Below, piece by piece: positions 9,797-17,691 of a stretch of 64,000 nt of DNA. Made by a program: the position numbers and the translations under genes. Under the pieces are notes generated by a model. It saw nothing but the letters and a program-made list of their open reading frames with translations. It was not told the DNA's origin and did not search any database. Source of the stretch: Rhodopirellula baltica (GTDB lineage: Bacteria; Planctomycetota; Planctomycetia; Pirellulales; Pirellulaceae); NCBI GenBank assembly GCA_002901265.1, contig PPHI01000004.1, positions 19,446 to 83,445 of the forward strand, written 5' to 3'. Numbering within the stretch: the stretch's first letter is position 1; each line of letters begins with the position of its first letter.

Positions 9797-10261
9797 CGCT
9801 TCAATCGCTCCCTAGTCCAGAAGGCCTATGCACTCGGAGCAGTCGGCGACGCACACACAGCGGTCCATTTCGTTCTGAGAGTTCGGTCTTCAATCACACG
9901 GGACGGCGCCAACCGCCATCCACTCAAGCGACGAGTGTAACACTATTTCTAGGTGGGTTGGCAATCATTCTGCTGGGTATATTCACTTCCTTGCAAAAAG
10001 TTCATCCTTTTAGCCCTTGCTTAGATGGTGACCGGAACACCCGAACAGCATAGTTATTACCCTCACTGGCAATGATGGCAAACCAGCCAGGTGTGGATTG
10101 GCTGCCAAACCGGCACCCGGCCCCGTCGGATCGCAGTGATTGACGACCACACCGAAACGCACGACCATGGATTCCCCATCAGAATCGTCTTGGCGGCCCC
10201 TCGCGGCGGCCCTTTCTTGGCTGCTCCCACGCTTCCTCCATCCACTGGTCGCTGATCAATC
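9797..10261. other. 465-base divergent spacer
   Basis: This spacer separates the minus-strand RRM gene from the plus-strand metal ABC operon and must hold both promoters. I see no convincing gene. No clear Fur/Zur/MntR palindrome was found by eye, although an operator would be expected before the metal-uptake operon. Confidence 0.5.
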
Positions 10262-11275
10262 ATGTCAGATCGCATTTCGCGGATTGCCAATCGCCTCGCC
10301 ATCGCGGTGCTGTTCACATCCCTGCTGACATTTGCCGGGTGCGGTTCGAAACCCAACAAGACATCCTCGAAACTGAACGTGGTCACCACTGTCGGAATGG
10401 TCGCCGACCTTGTTCGACAAGTCGGTGGCGACGAAGTCGAGGTGATACAGATCTGTGGGGCTGGAGTCGATCCACACCTGTATAAACCCACGCGAGACGA
10501 CGTGCTGCGCATTCGCGCCGCAGACATTGTCTTTTACAGCGGCCTGAAACTCGAAGGCAAAATGGTCGACACGCTCGAAAAGGTCGGCAAATCCAAACCC
10601 GTTTTCGCCATCACAGACACGATCGATCGCAGCGAATTGCTTTCCGGCGACGCCACTGAAACTTCATCTGACTCCGCACACGCCGATCCGCACCTGTGGA
10701 ACGACGTTTCTCTGTGGAGCCAGTGTGTGCCGCTGATCGCCGAACAACTCGGCAAACTGCGACCTGAGGCGGCAGAAAAATTCAACGCCGCGGCGGATAC
10801 CTATCAAACGCAATTGGCCGAACTGCACCAATACGGCAAAGACGTCACCGCATCGATTCCGGAGCAAAGCCGTTTGCTGATCACCTCGCATGACGCATTC
10901 AGCTACTTCGGCCGCGCTTATGGACTGGAGGTGCAAGGCATCCAGGGAATCTCCACCGAATCCGAGGCGGGACTACGACGCATCAACGAACTCGTCGACT
11001 TACTGATCGATCGCAAGGTCACCTCCGTATTTATCGAGAGCAGCGTCCGCCCCAAAAACGTCGAAGCCCTGATCGAAGGCGCGTCCCAACGCGGACATGA
11101 AGTCGAAACCGGCGGGGTACTCTACAGCGATGCGATGGGATCGGAAGGAACTTATGAAGGAACCTATGTCGGAATGCTGGACCATAACTTGACGACTACG
11201 GCGAAGGCGCTCGGCGGAGTGGTGCCAGAAGGAGGATTTCAGGGTAAACTCTCGGGAAAAACCGACTCCCACTGA
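10262..11275 (+). CDS. Metal ABC transporter substrate-binding lipoprotein (ZnuA/MntC/TroA family)
   Basis: The 337-residue protein begins with a lipoprotein signal (hydrophobic stretch ending 'LTFAGC', Cys about 27 lipidated). It continues with the cluster A-1/A-9 solute-binding fold that delivers Mn2+, Zn2+ or Fe2+ to an ABC-3 permease. Likely metal ligands are His in 'GVDPHLYKPTRDD', His in 'HADPHLWNDV', Glu in 'GISTESEAG' and Asp near the C-terminus ('LYSDAMG'). There is no long His-rich loop of the kind typical of ZnuA, and the Glu-containing third motif fits Mn/Fe binders as well, so specificity is open. The stop overlaps the next ATG by one base (TGATG), so the operon is translationally coupled. 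Confidence 0.9.
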   Translation: MSDRISRIANRLAIAVLFTSLLTFAGCGSKPNKTSSKLNVVTTVGMVADLVRQVGGDEVEVIQICGAGVDPHLYKPTRDDVLRIRAADIVFYSGLKLEGKMVDTLEKVGKSKPVFAITDTIDRSELLSGDATETSSDSAHADPHLWNDVSLWSQCVPLIAEQLGKLRPEAAEKFNAAADTYQTQLAELHQYGKDVTASIPEQSRLLITSHDAFSYFGRAYGLEVQGIQGISTESEAGLRRINELVDLLIDRKVTSVFIESSVRPKNVEALIEGASQRGHEVETGGVLYSDAMGSEGTYEGTYVGMLDHNLTTTAKALGGVVPEGGFQGKLSGKTDSH

Positions 11276-12135
11276 TGCCTGACCCGAACCTATCGTCCGA
11301 AGTCGACGCTGACGCTCCAGTCGTCGATGCTCCCCAATCCGAGACCCCAGCGTTTTCTGACACGTCGCTGTCGAACGTTCCGCTGTCGGTTTATGACCTG
11401 ACGGTGGCGTATCATCGCAAACCGGTGATTTGGGACGTCTCCTTCGATTTACCGGCGGGCAGCTTAATCGGAATCGTCGGACCTAACGGCGCGGGGAAAA
11501 GCACTCTGCTGAAAGCGTCGATGGACCTGATCCCGCGTGCGTCGGGCCGAGTCCGGTTCTTTGGCCAAAGTTATCGCCAAGCCCACAACCGCGTCGGCTA
11601 CGTCCCGCAACGAGAAAGCGTCGACTGGCAGTTCCCAGTCAGCGCTCTCGATGTCGTCACCATGGGTTTGTACGACAAGATCGGATGGTGTCGTCCGGTA
11701 CGAAAACGGCACCGTGCCCTGGCCCGAGAAGCATTGCGACGGGTCGGGATCGGAGACTTGGCAGACCGTCAAATCAGCCAGTTGTCTGGCGGCCAACAGC
11801 AGCGAACGTTTCTGGCGCGTGCGTTAGTACAAGACGCTGACTTGTACCTAATGGACGAACCATTCGCCGCCGTCGATGCGTCCACCGAACATGCCATCGT
11901 CGAAATCCTTCGCGAGCTGAAAAGCCGTGGCAAGACTGCCGTTGTCATTCACCATGACTTGCAAACCGTCCCCGAGTACTTCGACTATGTCGTGCTGCTA
12001 AACATGCGGGTCGTCGCTCACGGCCCCGTGATGGACACGTTCACGCCCGAGAATCTGCAAAAGACCTACGGAGGTCGACTCACGCTTTTGGACGAAGTCA
12101 CCGAAGCGATGCGTCGGCGTGAATCGAGTCTATGA
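11275..12135 (+). CDS. Metal ABC transporter ATP-binding protein
   Basis: A 286-residue ABC ATPase with Walker A 'GPNGAGKST' at 69-77, Q-loop 'YVPQRE' at about 109-114, signature 'LSGGQQQ' at 170-176, Walker B 'LYLMDEP' at 190-196 and an H-loop 'VIHHDL'. It belongs to the MntB/ZnuC/TroB group that powers Mn/Zn/Fe import. An unusual extra N-terminal segment of about 35 acidic, Pro-rich residues precedes the ATPase core. It overlaps the lipoprotein gene by one base and the first permease gene by four (ATGA), so all parts are made together. Confidence 0.93.
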   Translation: MPDPNLSSEVDADAPVVDAPQSETPAFSDTSLSNVPLSVYDLTVAYHRKPVIWDVSFDLPAGSLIGIVGPNGAGKSTLLKASMDLIPRASGRVRFFGQSYRQAHNRVGYVPQRESVDWQFPVSALDVVTMGLYDKIGWCRPVRKRHRALAREALRRVGIGDLADRQISQLSGGQQQRTFLARALVQDADLYLMDEPFAAVDASTEHAIVEILRELKSRGKTAVVIHHDLQTVPEYFDYVVLLNMRVVAHGPVMDTFTPENLQKTYGGRLTLLDEVTEAMRRRESSL

Positions 12136-13616
12136 CGCCTTTGCATGACCTCCTATCGATCGGCTGGATGTGGCTGGTGCTCGTCACAGAGCTCCCCGAT
12201 CTGTTGTCCGCCGCGACACAGTCGACACAGGATTCGTTGCTGGCTGATTTGATCCGTGTCGTGTCGATGCGTGACTACAACACACGCGTGGTGATCGTTG
12301 GTGTCGCAACGCTGGGCGGGGCCGCAGGTTTGGTCGGCAGTTTTACGCTCCTTCGCAAACGAGCCCTGATGGGTGACGCACTCGCCCACGCCAGCACCCC
12401 CGGTATCGCGATCGCGTTTATCGTGGCGACCAGCTTGGGCGGCGATGGAAAGTCGATCCCGGTACTACTCGCCGGTGCCAGCTTCACCGGCTTGATTGGC
12501 GTCGCGGGCATCCTGCTGATTCGAAACCAAACGCGACTAAAGGAAGACGCCGCACTCGGCATCGTGCTGAGTGTGTTCTTCGGTCTTGGAATGGCCTTGT
12601 TCGGTGTGATCCAGCAGATGCAAACGGGGCATGCCGCGGGCCTGGAAGGTTTTATCTTTGGCATGACCGCGTCGATGCAGGCCGCCGACGCTCAACTGAT
12701 CGCGGCGGTATCGGTGATCGTGATCGCGGGATGCCTGTTGCTGTTCAAGGAACTGCAACTGCTGTGCTTCGACGAAGGCTTTGCCGGCGCACAGGGTTAT
12801 CCCGTCGTGGTGCTGGACATCATCCTGATGGCGATGATCGTGCTGGTGACGATCGTCGGTCTACAAGCCGTCGGCCTAATTCTGATCATCGCATTGCTGG
12901 TTATCCCGGCAGCAGCGGCGCGGTTTTGGACCGAGACGATGTCGCGGATGATTGTCTGTTCGGCGGCACTTGGCGTCACCAGTAGTGTGATCGGCGGACT
13001 GGCGAGCGCGATGTTTCCGGGGCTGCCTTCGGGTGCGATGATCGTGCTCGTGTGTTCGGTATTTTTCTTTGTCAGCATGATGCTGGGAACACGTCGTGGT
13101 GTGCTGATCCGCTTGATTCGTCGTCGACAATTGAATCGGCGCATCGATCGCCAGCACCTTTTGCGTGCCATGTACGAACAGATCGAACGGGACCAAGACG
13201 CCGTCGACGAATCGCTGTCGCATCGCAAGACCCCCGTTTCGGTCGCCAAATTACTGTCGATGCGAAGTTGGACACTGCGTCGTTTGGAGCGAGCGATCGA
13301 TCGCGCCGTCGAAGATGACTTGGTTCGTCGGTCGAACGGTTCCTGCCGCTTGACCGGCGCCGGTTTGACCGAAGCCGCACGTCTGACGCGACAACACCGG
13401 CTTTGGGAAATGTACCTGATCACGTACGCCGAAGTCGCGACCGCGAATGTGGACCGTGACGCCGACGCGATCGAACACGTGTTGGCCCCCGAGGTGATCG
13501 ATCAACTCGAAGACCTGCTCGACGAACAAGGCACGATGATCGCCGTTCCGGTCAGTCCTCATGACATCGCCCCTGAAGCCGAAATGGAAAACAAAACGGG
13601 CGGGGGCGAAGCATGA
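12132..13616 (+). CDS. Metal ABC permease (ABC-3) fused to a DtxR/MntR-like C-terminal domain (first copy)
   Basis: The first about 320 residues form a hydrophobic ABC-3 permease with about eight or nine membrane segments and the family pattern 'LMGDALAHASTPGIA' near 80. The remaining about 170 residues are soluble and DtxR/MntR-like: a winged-helix-like segment ('SVAKLLSMRSWTLRRLERAI') followed by 'HRLWEMYL' and 'DADAIEHV', which mirror the helix and metal-site pattern of DtxR proteins. The usual CPHGxPIP motif is missing and some ligands differ, so metal sensing may be partial. The gene overlaps its neighbours by ATGA at both ends. Ordinary permeases of this family lack such a tail. Confidence 0.9.
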   Translation: MTPLHDLLSIGWMWLVLVTELPDLLSAATQSTQDSLLADLIRVVSMRDYNTRVVIVGVATLGGAAGLVGSFTLLRKRALMGDALAHASTPGIAIAFIVATSLGGDGKSIPVLLAGASFTGLIGVAGILLIRNQTRLKEDAALGIVLSVFFGLGMALFGVIQQMQTGHAAGLEGFIFGMTASMQAADAQLIAAVSVIVIAGCLLLFKELQLLCFDEGFAGAQGYPVVVLDIILMAMIVLVTIVGLQAVGLILIIALLVIPAAAARFWTETMSRMIVCSAALGVTSSVIGGLASAMFPGLPSGAMIVLVCSVFFFVSMMLGTRRGVLIRLIRRRQLNRRIDRQHLLRAMYEQIERDQDAVDESLSHRKTPVSVAKLLSMRSWTLRRLERAIDRAVEDDLVRRSNGSCRLTGAGLTEAARLTRQHRLWEMYLITYAEVATANVDRDADAIEHVLAPEVIDQLEDLLDEQGTMIAVPVSPHDIAPEAEMENKTGGGEA

Positions 13617-14929
13617 TGGCATCGGTGCAGTGGGCCTGGTCACTCGACGGCTGGATCATCTTGGTCGGCGCGTTTGCCGCTGTCAGCGCGGCATTGCTGG
13701 GCAATTTCTTGGTGCTGCGGCGGATGAGCATGCTGGGCGATGCGATCACGCACGCGGTTTTGCCCGGCATCGCGACCGCGTTCTTTATCACCCAGTCACG
13801 CGACTCGTTGACGATGTTCATTGGCGCGGTGGTCGTCGGAATTTTGACGGCGTTCTTCACCGAATGGATCCGAAATGCGGGCAACGTCGACGAAGGCGCA
13901 TCGATGGGCGTGGTGTTCACGTCACTCTTTGCACTCGGTCTCGTCCTGCTCGTCCAAACCGCCGACAACGTGGACTTGGACCCCTACTGTGTGCTGTATG
14001 GGGCGATCGAACTCGCGCCACTCGACACCATGGATTTTTTCGGCAACGAAATCCCGCGTGCCGCCGTCATTCTCGGGGCGGTGACGCTAATCAATATCCT
14101 GTTTGTCATCTTGTTCTTCAAAGAACTGCGTCTGACATCATTCGACCCTGCCTTGGCGACGACGATGGGTTACTCCGCCAAACTGATGCACTACGCATTG
14201 ATGGTATTGGTGTCTGTTACCGCGGTCGCATCATTCGAAAGCGTCGGCAGTATCTTGGTCGTAGCGATGTTTGTTGTTCCGCCGGCAACCGCATACATGT
14301 TGACCGATCGGTTGGGCATCATGATTTTGCTCAGTGCGATAATCGCCGCCGCATCGGCGATCTCGGGACACGCGATGGCGATCACGGTACCGACCTGGTT
14401 GGGATTCGGCAGCACAACGACAGCGGGAATGATCGCAGTCGCTACCGGAATCATTTTTTTACTCGCCGCAACATTCAGCCCGACACATGGCGTGGTCGTT
14501 AAAGCAGTTCGGCGGCAAGTCCTGTCGATGACGATCTTGTGCGATGACATTGTCGCATTTCTGTTCCGCGCCGAAGAGATTGACCATCGGACTCCGACGG
14601 CAGAAGAGTTGCAGGAAAACCTGCTGGCGACCAATCGGGCACTCAAGATCGCACTGATGCTGCTACGGCGTTCCGGTGAACTGCAAGCCGGGACGACTTC
14701 GTTGCACCTGACAGATACCGGCCGACGTCGCGGCCAACGACTGGTTCGATCACACCGCTTGTGGGAACAGTACTTGGTCGATCGCGCAGGCCGAGAAACG
14801 GATCGGATTCACGATCAAGCCGAACGTTTCGAGCACTTTACCGATCGGGAGCTTAGAGAGCAATTGGCCGAACAAACCGATGGGCCGACGGAGGATCCAC
14901 ACGGACGGCCGATTCCGGATGAGCACTAA
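13613..14929 (+). CDS. Metal ABC permease (ABC-3) fused to a DtxR/MntR-like C-terminal domain (second copy)
   Basis: A 438-residue homologue of the preceding permease: an ABC-3 membrane domain ('MLGDAITHAVLPGIA' near 40) over the first about 300 residues, then a cytosolic DtxR/MntR-like tail. The tail is better preserved than in the first copy: 'HRLWEQYL', then 'HDQAERFEHF' and 'DPHGRPIP' close to the C-terminus. At the position of DtxR Cys102 there is Glu, as in Mn-sensing MntR, followed by the conserved Glu-His pair. This points to Mn2+ (inference). Two different permeases in one operon suggest a heterodimeric channel. The stop is followed by a 88-base gap to a convergent gene. Confidence 0.9.
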   Translation: MMASVQWAWSLDGWIILVGAFAAVSAALLGNFLVLRRMSMLGDAITHAVLPGIATAFFITQSRDSLTMFIGAVVVGILTAFFTEWIRNAGNVDEGASMGVVFTSLFALGLVLLVQTADNVDLDPYCVLYGAIELAPLDTMDFFGNEIPRAAVILGAVTLINILFVILFFKELRLTSFDPALATTMGYSAKLMHYALMVLVSVTAVASFESVGSILVVAMFVVPPATAYMLTDRLGIMILLSAIIAAASAISGHAMAITVPTWLGFGSTTTAGMIAVATGIIFLLAATFSPTHGVVVKAVRRQVLSMTILCDDIVAFLFRAEEIDHRTPTAEELQENLLATNRALKIALMLLRRSGELQAGTTSLHLTDTGRRRGQRLVRSHRLWEQYLVDRAGRETDRIHDQAERFEHFTDRELREQLAEQTDGPTEDPHGRPIPDEH

Positions 14930-15017
14930 ATGGCCGACTCGTCGCCTTTCACACCGCAAACGGGTGTCGTGAAACACAACGCTTGCGATGTAAAAGGCGA
15001 CACTGCAGAAGGACGCT

Positions 15018-15956
15018 TTACGCGGCGCGGCGAAGCGGGGCTTCGCCAGCGAAGGACCGCAATTTCAATCGACGTGCAAAATCGTCTGCGGTTGCAACAA
15101 CGGTCGGATCGATGGCTCGACGTACCGCCGCCATGTTGCCTTGATGCTTTTTCATTCCCATCGCTTCACCCATCGATCCCTCGCCAAACAAGGCGCCCTT
15201 CAAGCTCGCGCCGAAGCTGGGAACGCGGGTGCTGCCGAATAGGTGAGCATGAATCGCACCGAGCAATTGCCCACGTGCGAAGTCCGAAATGTCTTCTGGA
15301 AACACTGCGGATTGCATTTCGATTTGGAACGACTGGTCAACTTGGATGTCCCATCCGGACTTTCGCACCAAGCCACTGAAGGCATACGCGATCGTGATCG
15401 GATCGTTCATTGCCGGTGCGACTGCGGTCAACAAGTCGTCAAGCAGTTGCCGACGCAGCATGACACCGCCAAGGTAAAAGCCCTCCACTTTCCCAACCTT
15501 CGCATCGATCGGTTGGCACAATCGAGCATCGGTGTTTTTCCAAGCAGTCGCACATCCGGTCTCACGGTCACGCGACTGGCGTGGGACGAGGGCGCCAACC
15601 GCCGGATCGTCGAATTGTGCCAGTGCCGAATCCATCCAACCCGATCGCACTTTCATGCCGCTGGTCAAAAGATGGATCACGGGGGATGAAGTCGCATCAA
15701 ATGCGTCGCGGATCAAGTCAACCAGGTTGTTCGAGCGAGCAGTCACGATGGCCAGTTCGCTGGCCAATTCAAAAGGGTCTTCGTAACTGCCGTTGTGTAC
15801 TGCGATCACTTCACAGTTCTCGTCAGCGCTCTCAAGCACACTCAACAGCGTGTCCTCGAACAGTTGGTTATCCCGTTCGAGCGGCACGATTACAGATACG
15901 CGGTCATTGCGCAAAGCGTTTGACACTGGAGATCTCCAGTCAAGCGAAAGAAACAT
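15018..15956 (-). CDS. Family-2 glycosyltransferase-like protein lacking the DxD motif
   Basis: A 312-residue protein whose N-terminal half follows the GT-A pattern: 'RVSVIVPLERDNQLFEDTLLS', 'VIAVHNGSYEDP' and a later segment where 'SPVIHLLTSGMKVRSGW' replaces the usual DxD metal-binding site. Such loss suggests an inactive or non-metal-dependent enzyme, or a scaffold role. The C-terminal third has no recognised motif. The frame is open to a TTG at 15965; the ATG at 15956 is preferred. It lies convergent with the metal ABC operon and downstream of an unrelated minus-strand gene, with no polysaccharide cluster nearby. Confidence 0.65.
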   Translation of the reverse strand: MFLSLDWRSPVSNALRNDRVSVIVPLERDNQLFEDTLLSVLESADENCEVIAVHNGSYEDPFELASELAIVTARSNNLVDLIRDAFDATSSPVIHLLTSGMKVRSGWMDSALAQFDDPAVGALVPRQSRDRETGCATAWKNTDARLCQPIDAKVGKVEGFYLGGVMLRRQLLDDLLTAVAPAMNDPITIAYAFSGLVRKSGWDIQVDQSFQIEMQSAVFPEDISDFARGQLLGAIHAHLFGSTRVPSFGASLKGALFGEGSMGEAMGMKKHQGNMAAVRRAIDPTVVATADDFARRLKLRSFAGEAPLRRAA

Positions 15957-16263
15957 CGTCGCCAATCAATCGGCGAACGGAAGTTTGCATCGGACTATGA
16001 GTACCCGATTTTCAACTGCGCTAGGGAGGATTCGAGGGTGCAATAACCGTCGCGGGCATCTCCACAGGAAAAACCGGAAGAGTTTTCCTATTGCTAGCGT
16101 CAGCAGGGCCTCAGTTGGAGTAAGGGAGATCCGTCACAGGGAAGGGGGCATGCAAACCAACAGCCGGTTGAACGGCCCAATCCGCCACTCCGGCCAGACG
16201 CTCCCTGGCCATAGGAGCGGATTTCGCCGTACTCGCGATCAGGGCCTGCAAACAGTCAATGTG
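15957..16263. other. 307-base spacer
   Basis: Non-coding by eye: no frame in it has convincing codon use. It should contain the promoter of the glycosyltransferase-like gene and the 3' end of the transcript from the gene at 16264-17577. Confidence 0.4.
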
Positions 16264-17577
16264 CTACTTGGCAAGAAAGTGCCCAACCGTCGTGATCGGA
16301 AACTCAGTCCGCAACGTTCTGGCCTCTTCATCGCTCGGCACAAACACGCGAATGTCTGATTGGTCGAACACATCGAGATCGACATTGCCGTCAAACCGCC
16401 ACTCGCGTTCTGCTGTCCAATCGAACGTTCGCCCTTCAGCTTGAAATCGAAAGCGTTGATCAGCAGGCAACGACTTGCGTTCCTCAGGCGATCCATAGAG
16501 AACCGACTCCACGCCCGCTCGATACGCAGCGTCTTTGCGAATCGCGATGCCGTATGGTTCATAGTCCCAGCGATGCAGGTGAGGACGATAACATCGTCTG
16601 GCGAGCAACGAAGAAAGCGAGCAATTGGCAAAACACACCACGGGCGTGTCACGGCAACTGGTCAGCGCCGAAGCGACCAAACGCTTCATCCGCAGAATCC
16701 GCGACAAGGATCCTAGGCAAGTCCCGCGATAACCATCCAGCAACGCAGTCGCGGAGTCGGATTCCGAAAGCATCACCCAATCGCGATATTGTGACACGGT
16801 TTCACCTGGCCACGGCCCATGGCAAGCACGCGTGCAATGCACCAACCAGTTTTCGTCATCATCGCACCACTCCGAGTCGCGTTGCCGAAGCAGCGTTTCC
16901 TCCGGTGAAACCGAATCACATTCGTTTGGTGTCAATCGATCGCTCGATTGGCCAAAACGATGCCAGCCGATCGCGCCAAGTTCCAGCAATTGATCGAAAA
17001 GCTGGTTTGCTTTGCGCTGTTGCGACGACGACGTTTCCGGCATCAACTTGGATGGTGTCGGTGTGGCCACGCGGACGCTGGCGTCACGCCGTCCCAGCAA
17101 CCGATTGCGAAGCACCGTTTCAACGGTCCCGCCGGCGCGGACGAACACACAGTCGACTCGATCGGCCAGTTCCACGATTGCTTGATCGCGTCCCAGCGGC
17201 TGATCCGTTTCAATGTTAACGCACGGTCGGGCTTGGTCTTCCAAAACATTGCTGCGTGATGATCCGTTGACGGTGACCATCACGTACGGAACTCCAAACG
17301 TTTCGGCGGCGCGAATGGCCCATGGTTCAATCGCCGAATGTTTGGCGATCAACAACACACGATTTTCCATTCTGGCTTGCATCATCGCCAGCGTCAGATA
17401 TTTGCACGCGTGCCTGTGTAGCGGCAACGAACGCCCCAGATGGCTCGAAATTGTCGCTATAGTGGTGGCGTTTTCGAGAACTCGAAGCGCAGCCCAATTG
17501 GGGTGCAATGTCGCCGATTCGACTGATGCCAGCAGCGGCGATTGTGTTTCGAGCTTCTGTGTTTTGAGCTTCGCCAT
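16264..17577 (-). CDS. Unknown protein: Rossmann/SLOG-like N-terminal half, DUF2971/AbiGi-like C-terminal part
   Basis: The 437-residue protein has no signal peptide or membrane segment and is probably cytosolic. Residues about 70-170 alternate short hydrophobic strands with helices ('VLLIAKHSAIEPWAIRAAE', then 'CVFVRAGGTVETVLRNRL'), a pattern like nucleotide-binding Rossmann or SLOG folds. The last about 120 residues contain 'VVCFANCSLSSLL', 'YEPYGIAI', 'ESVLYG' and 'EREWRF', resembling DUF2971/AbiGi-type domains known from abortive-infection proteins. Start: ATG at 17577 preceded by GGAG about 9 bases upstream; a GTG at 17580 is possible. It is divergent from the sulfatase gene. A defence or nucleotide-sensing role is only an inference. 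Confidence 0.7.
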   Translation of the reverse strand: MAKLKTQKLETQSPLLASVESATLHPNWAALRVLENATTIATISSHLGRSLPLHRHACKYLTLAMMQARMENRVLLIAKHSAIEPWAIRAAETFGVPYVMVTVNGSSRSNVLEDQARPCVNIETDQPLGRDQAIVELADRVDCVFVRAGGTVETVLRNRLLGRRDASVRVATPTPSKLMPETSSSQQRKANQLFDQLLELGAIGWHRFGQSSDRLTPNECDSVSPEETLLRQRDSEWCDDDENWLVHCTRACHGPWPGETVSQYRDWVMLSESDSATALLDGYRGTCLGSLSRILRMKRLVASALTSCRDTPVVCFANCSLSSLLARRCYRPHLHRWDYEPYGIAIRKDAAYRAGVESVLYGSPEERKSLPADQRFRFQAEGRTFDWTAEREWRFDGNVDLDVFDQSDIRVFVPSDEEARTLRTEFPITTVGHFLAK

Positions 17578-17691
17578 CACAGAGTCTCCGAGTCAGCGGT
17601 GACCAAGACTTGTTGTGCATTCCACACCGTTCAGCCTAACGATTACGCTGGGTGGTTCAAGGATCGTCTCACAGCCGCTACAGGTTTTCCA

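Noticed and set aside
13561..14502. A 313-residue plus-strand frame overlapping the second permease
   Set aside because: Shadow of the permease gene in another frame; Arg/Gly/His-rich with no domain.
15029..15047. Hairpin GGCGAAGC-GGG-GCTTCGCC as terminator for the ABC operon or the glycosyltransferase gene
   Set aside because: It lies inside the coding end of the glycosyltransferase-like gene and lacks a T-run on either strand.
14930..15379. A 149-residue plus-strand frame directly after the ABC operon
   Set aside because: Begins in the ABC stop region and then lies antisense to the glycosyltransferase-like gene; composition not protein-like.
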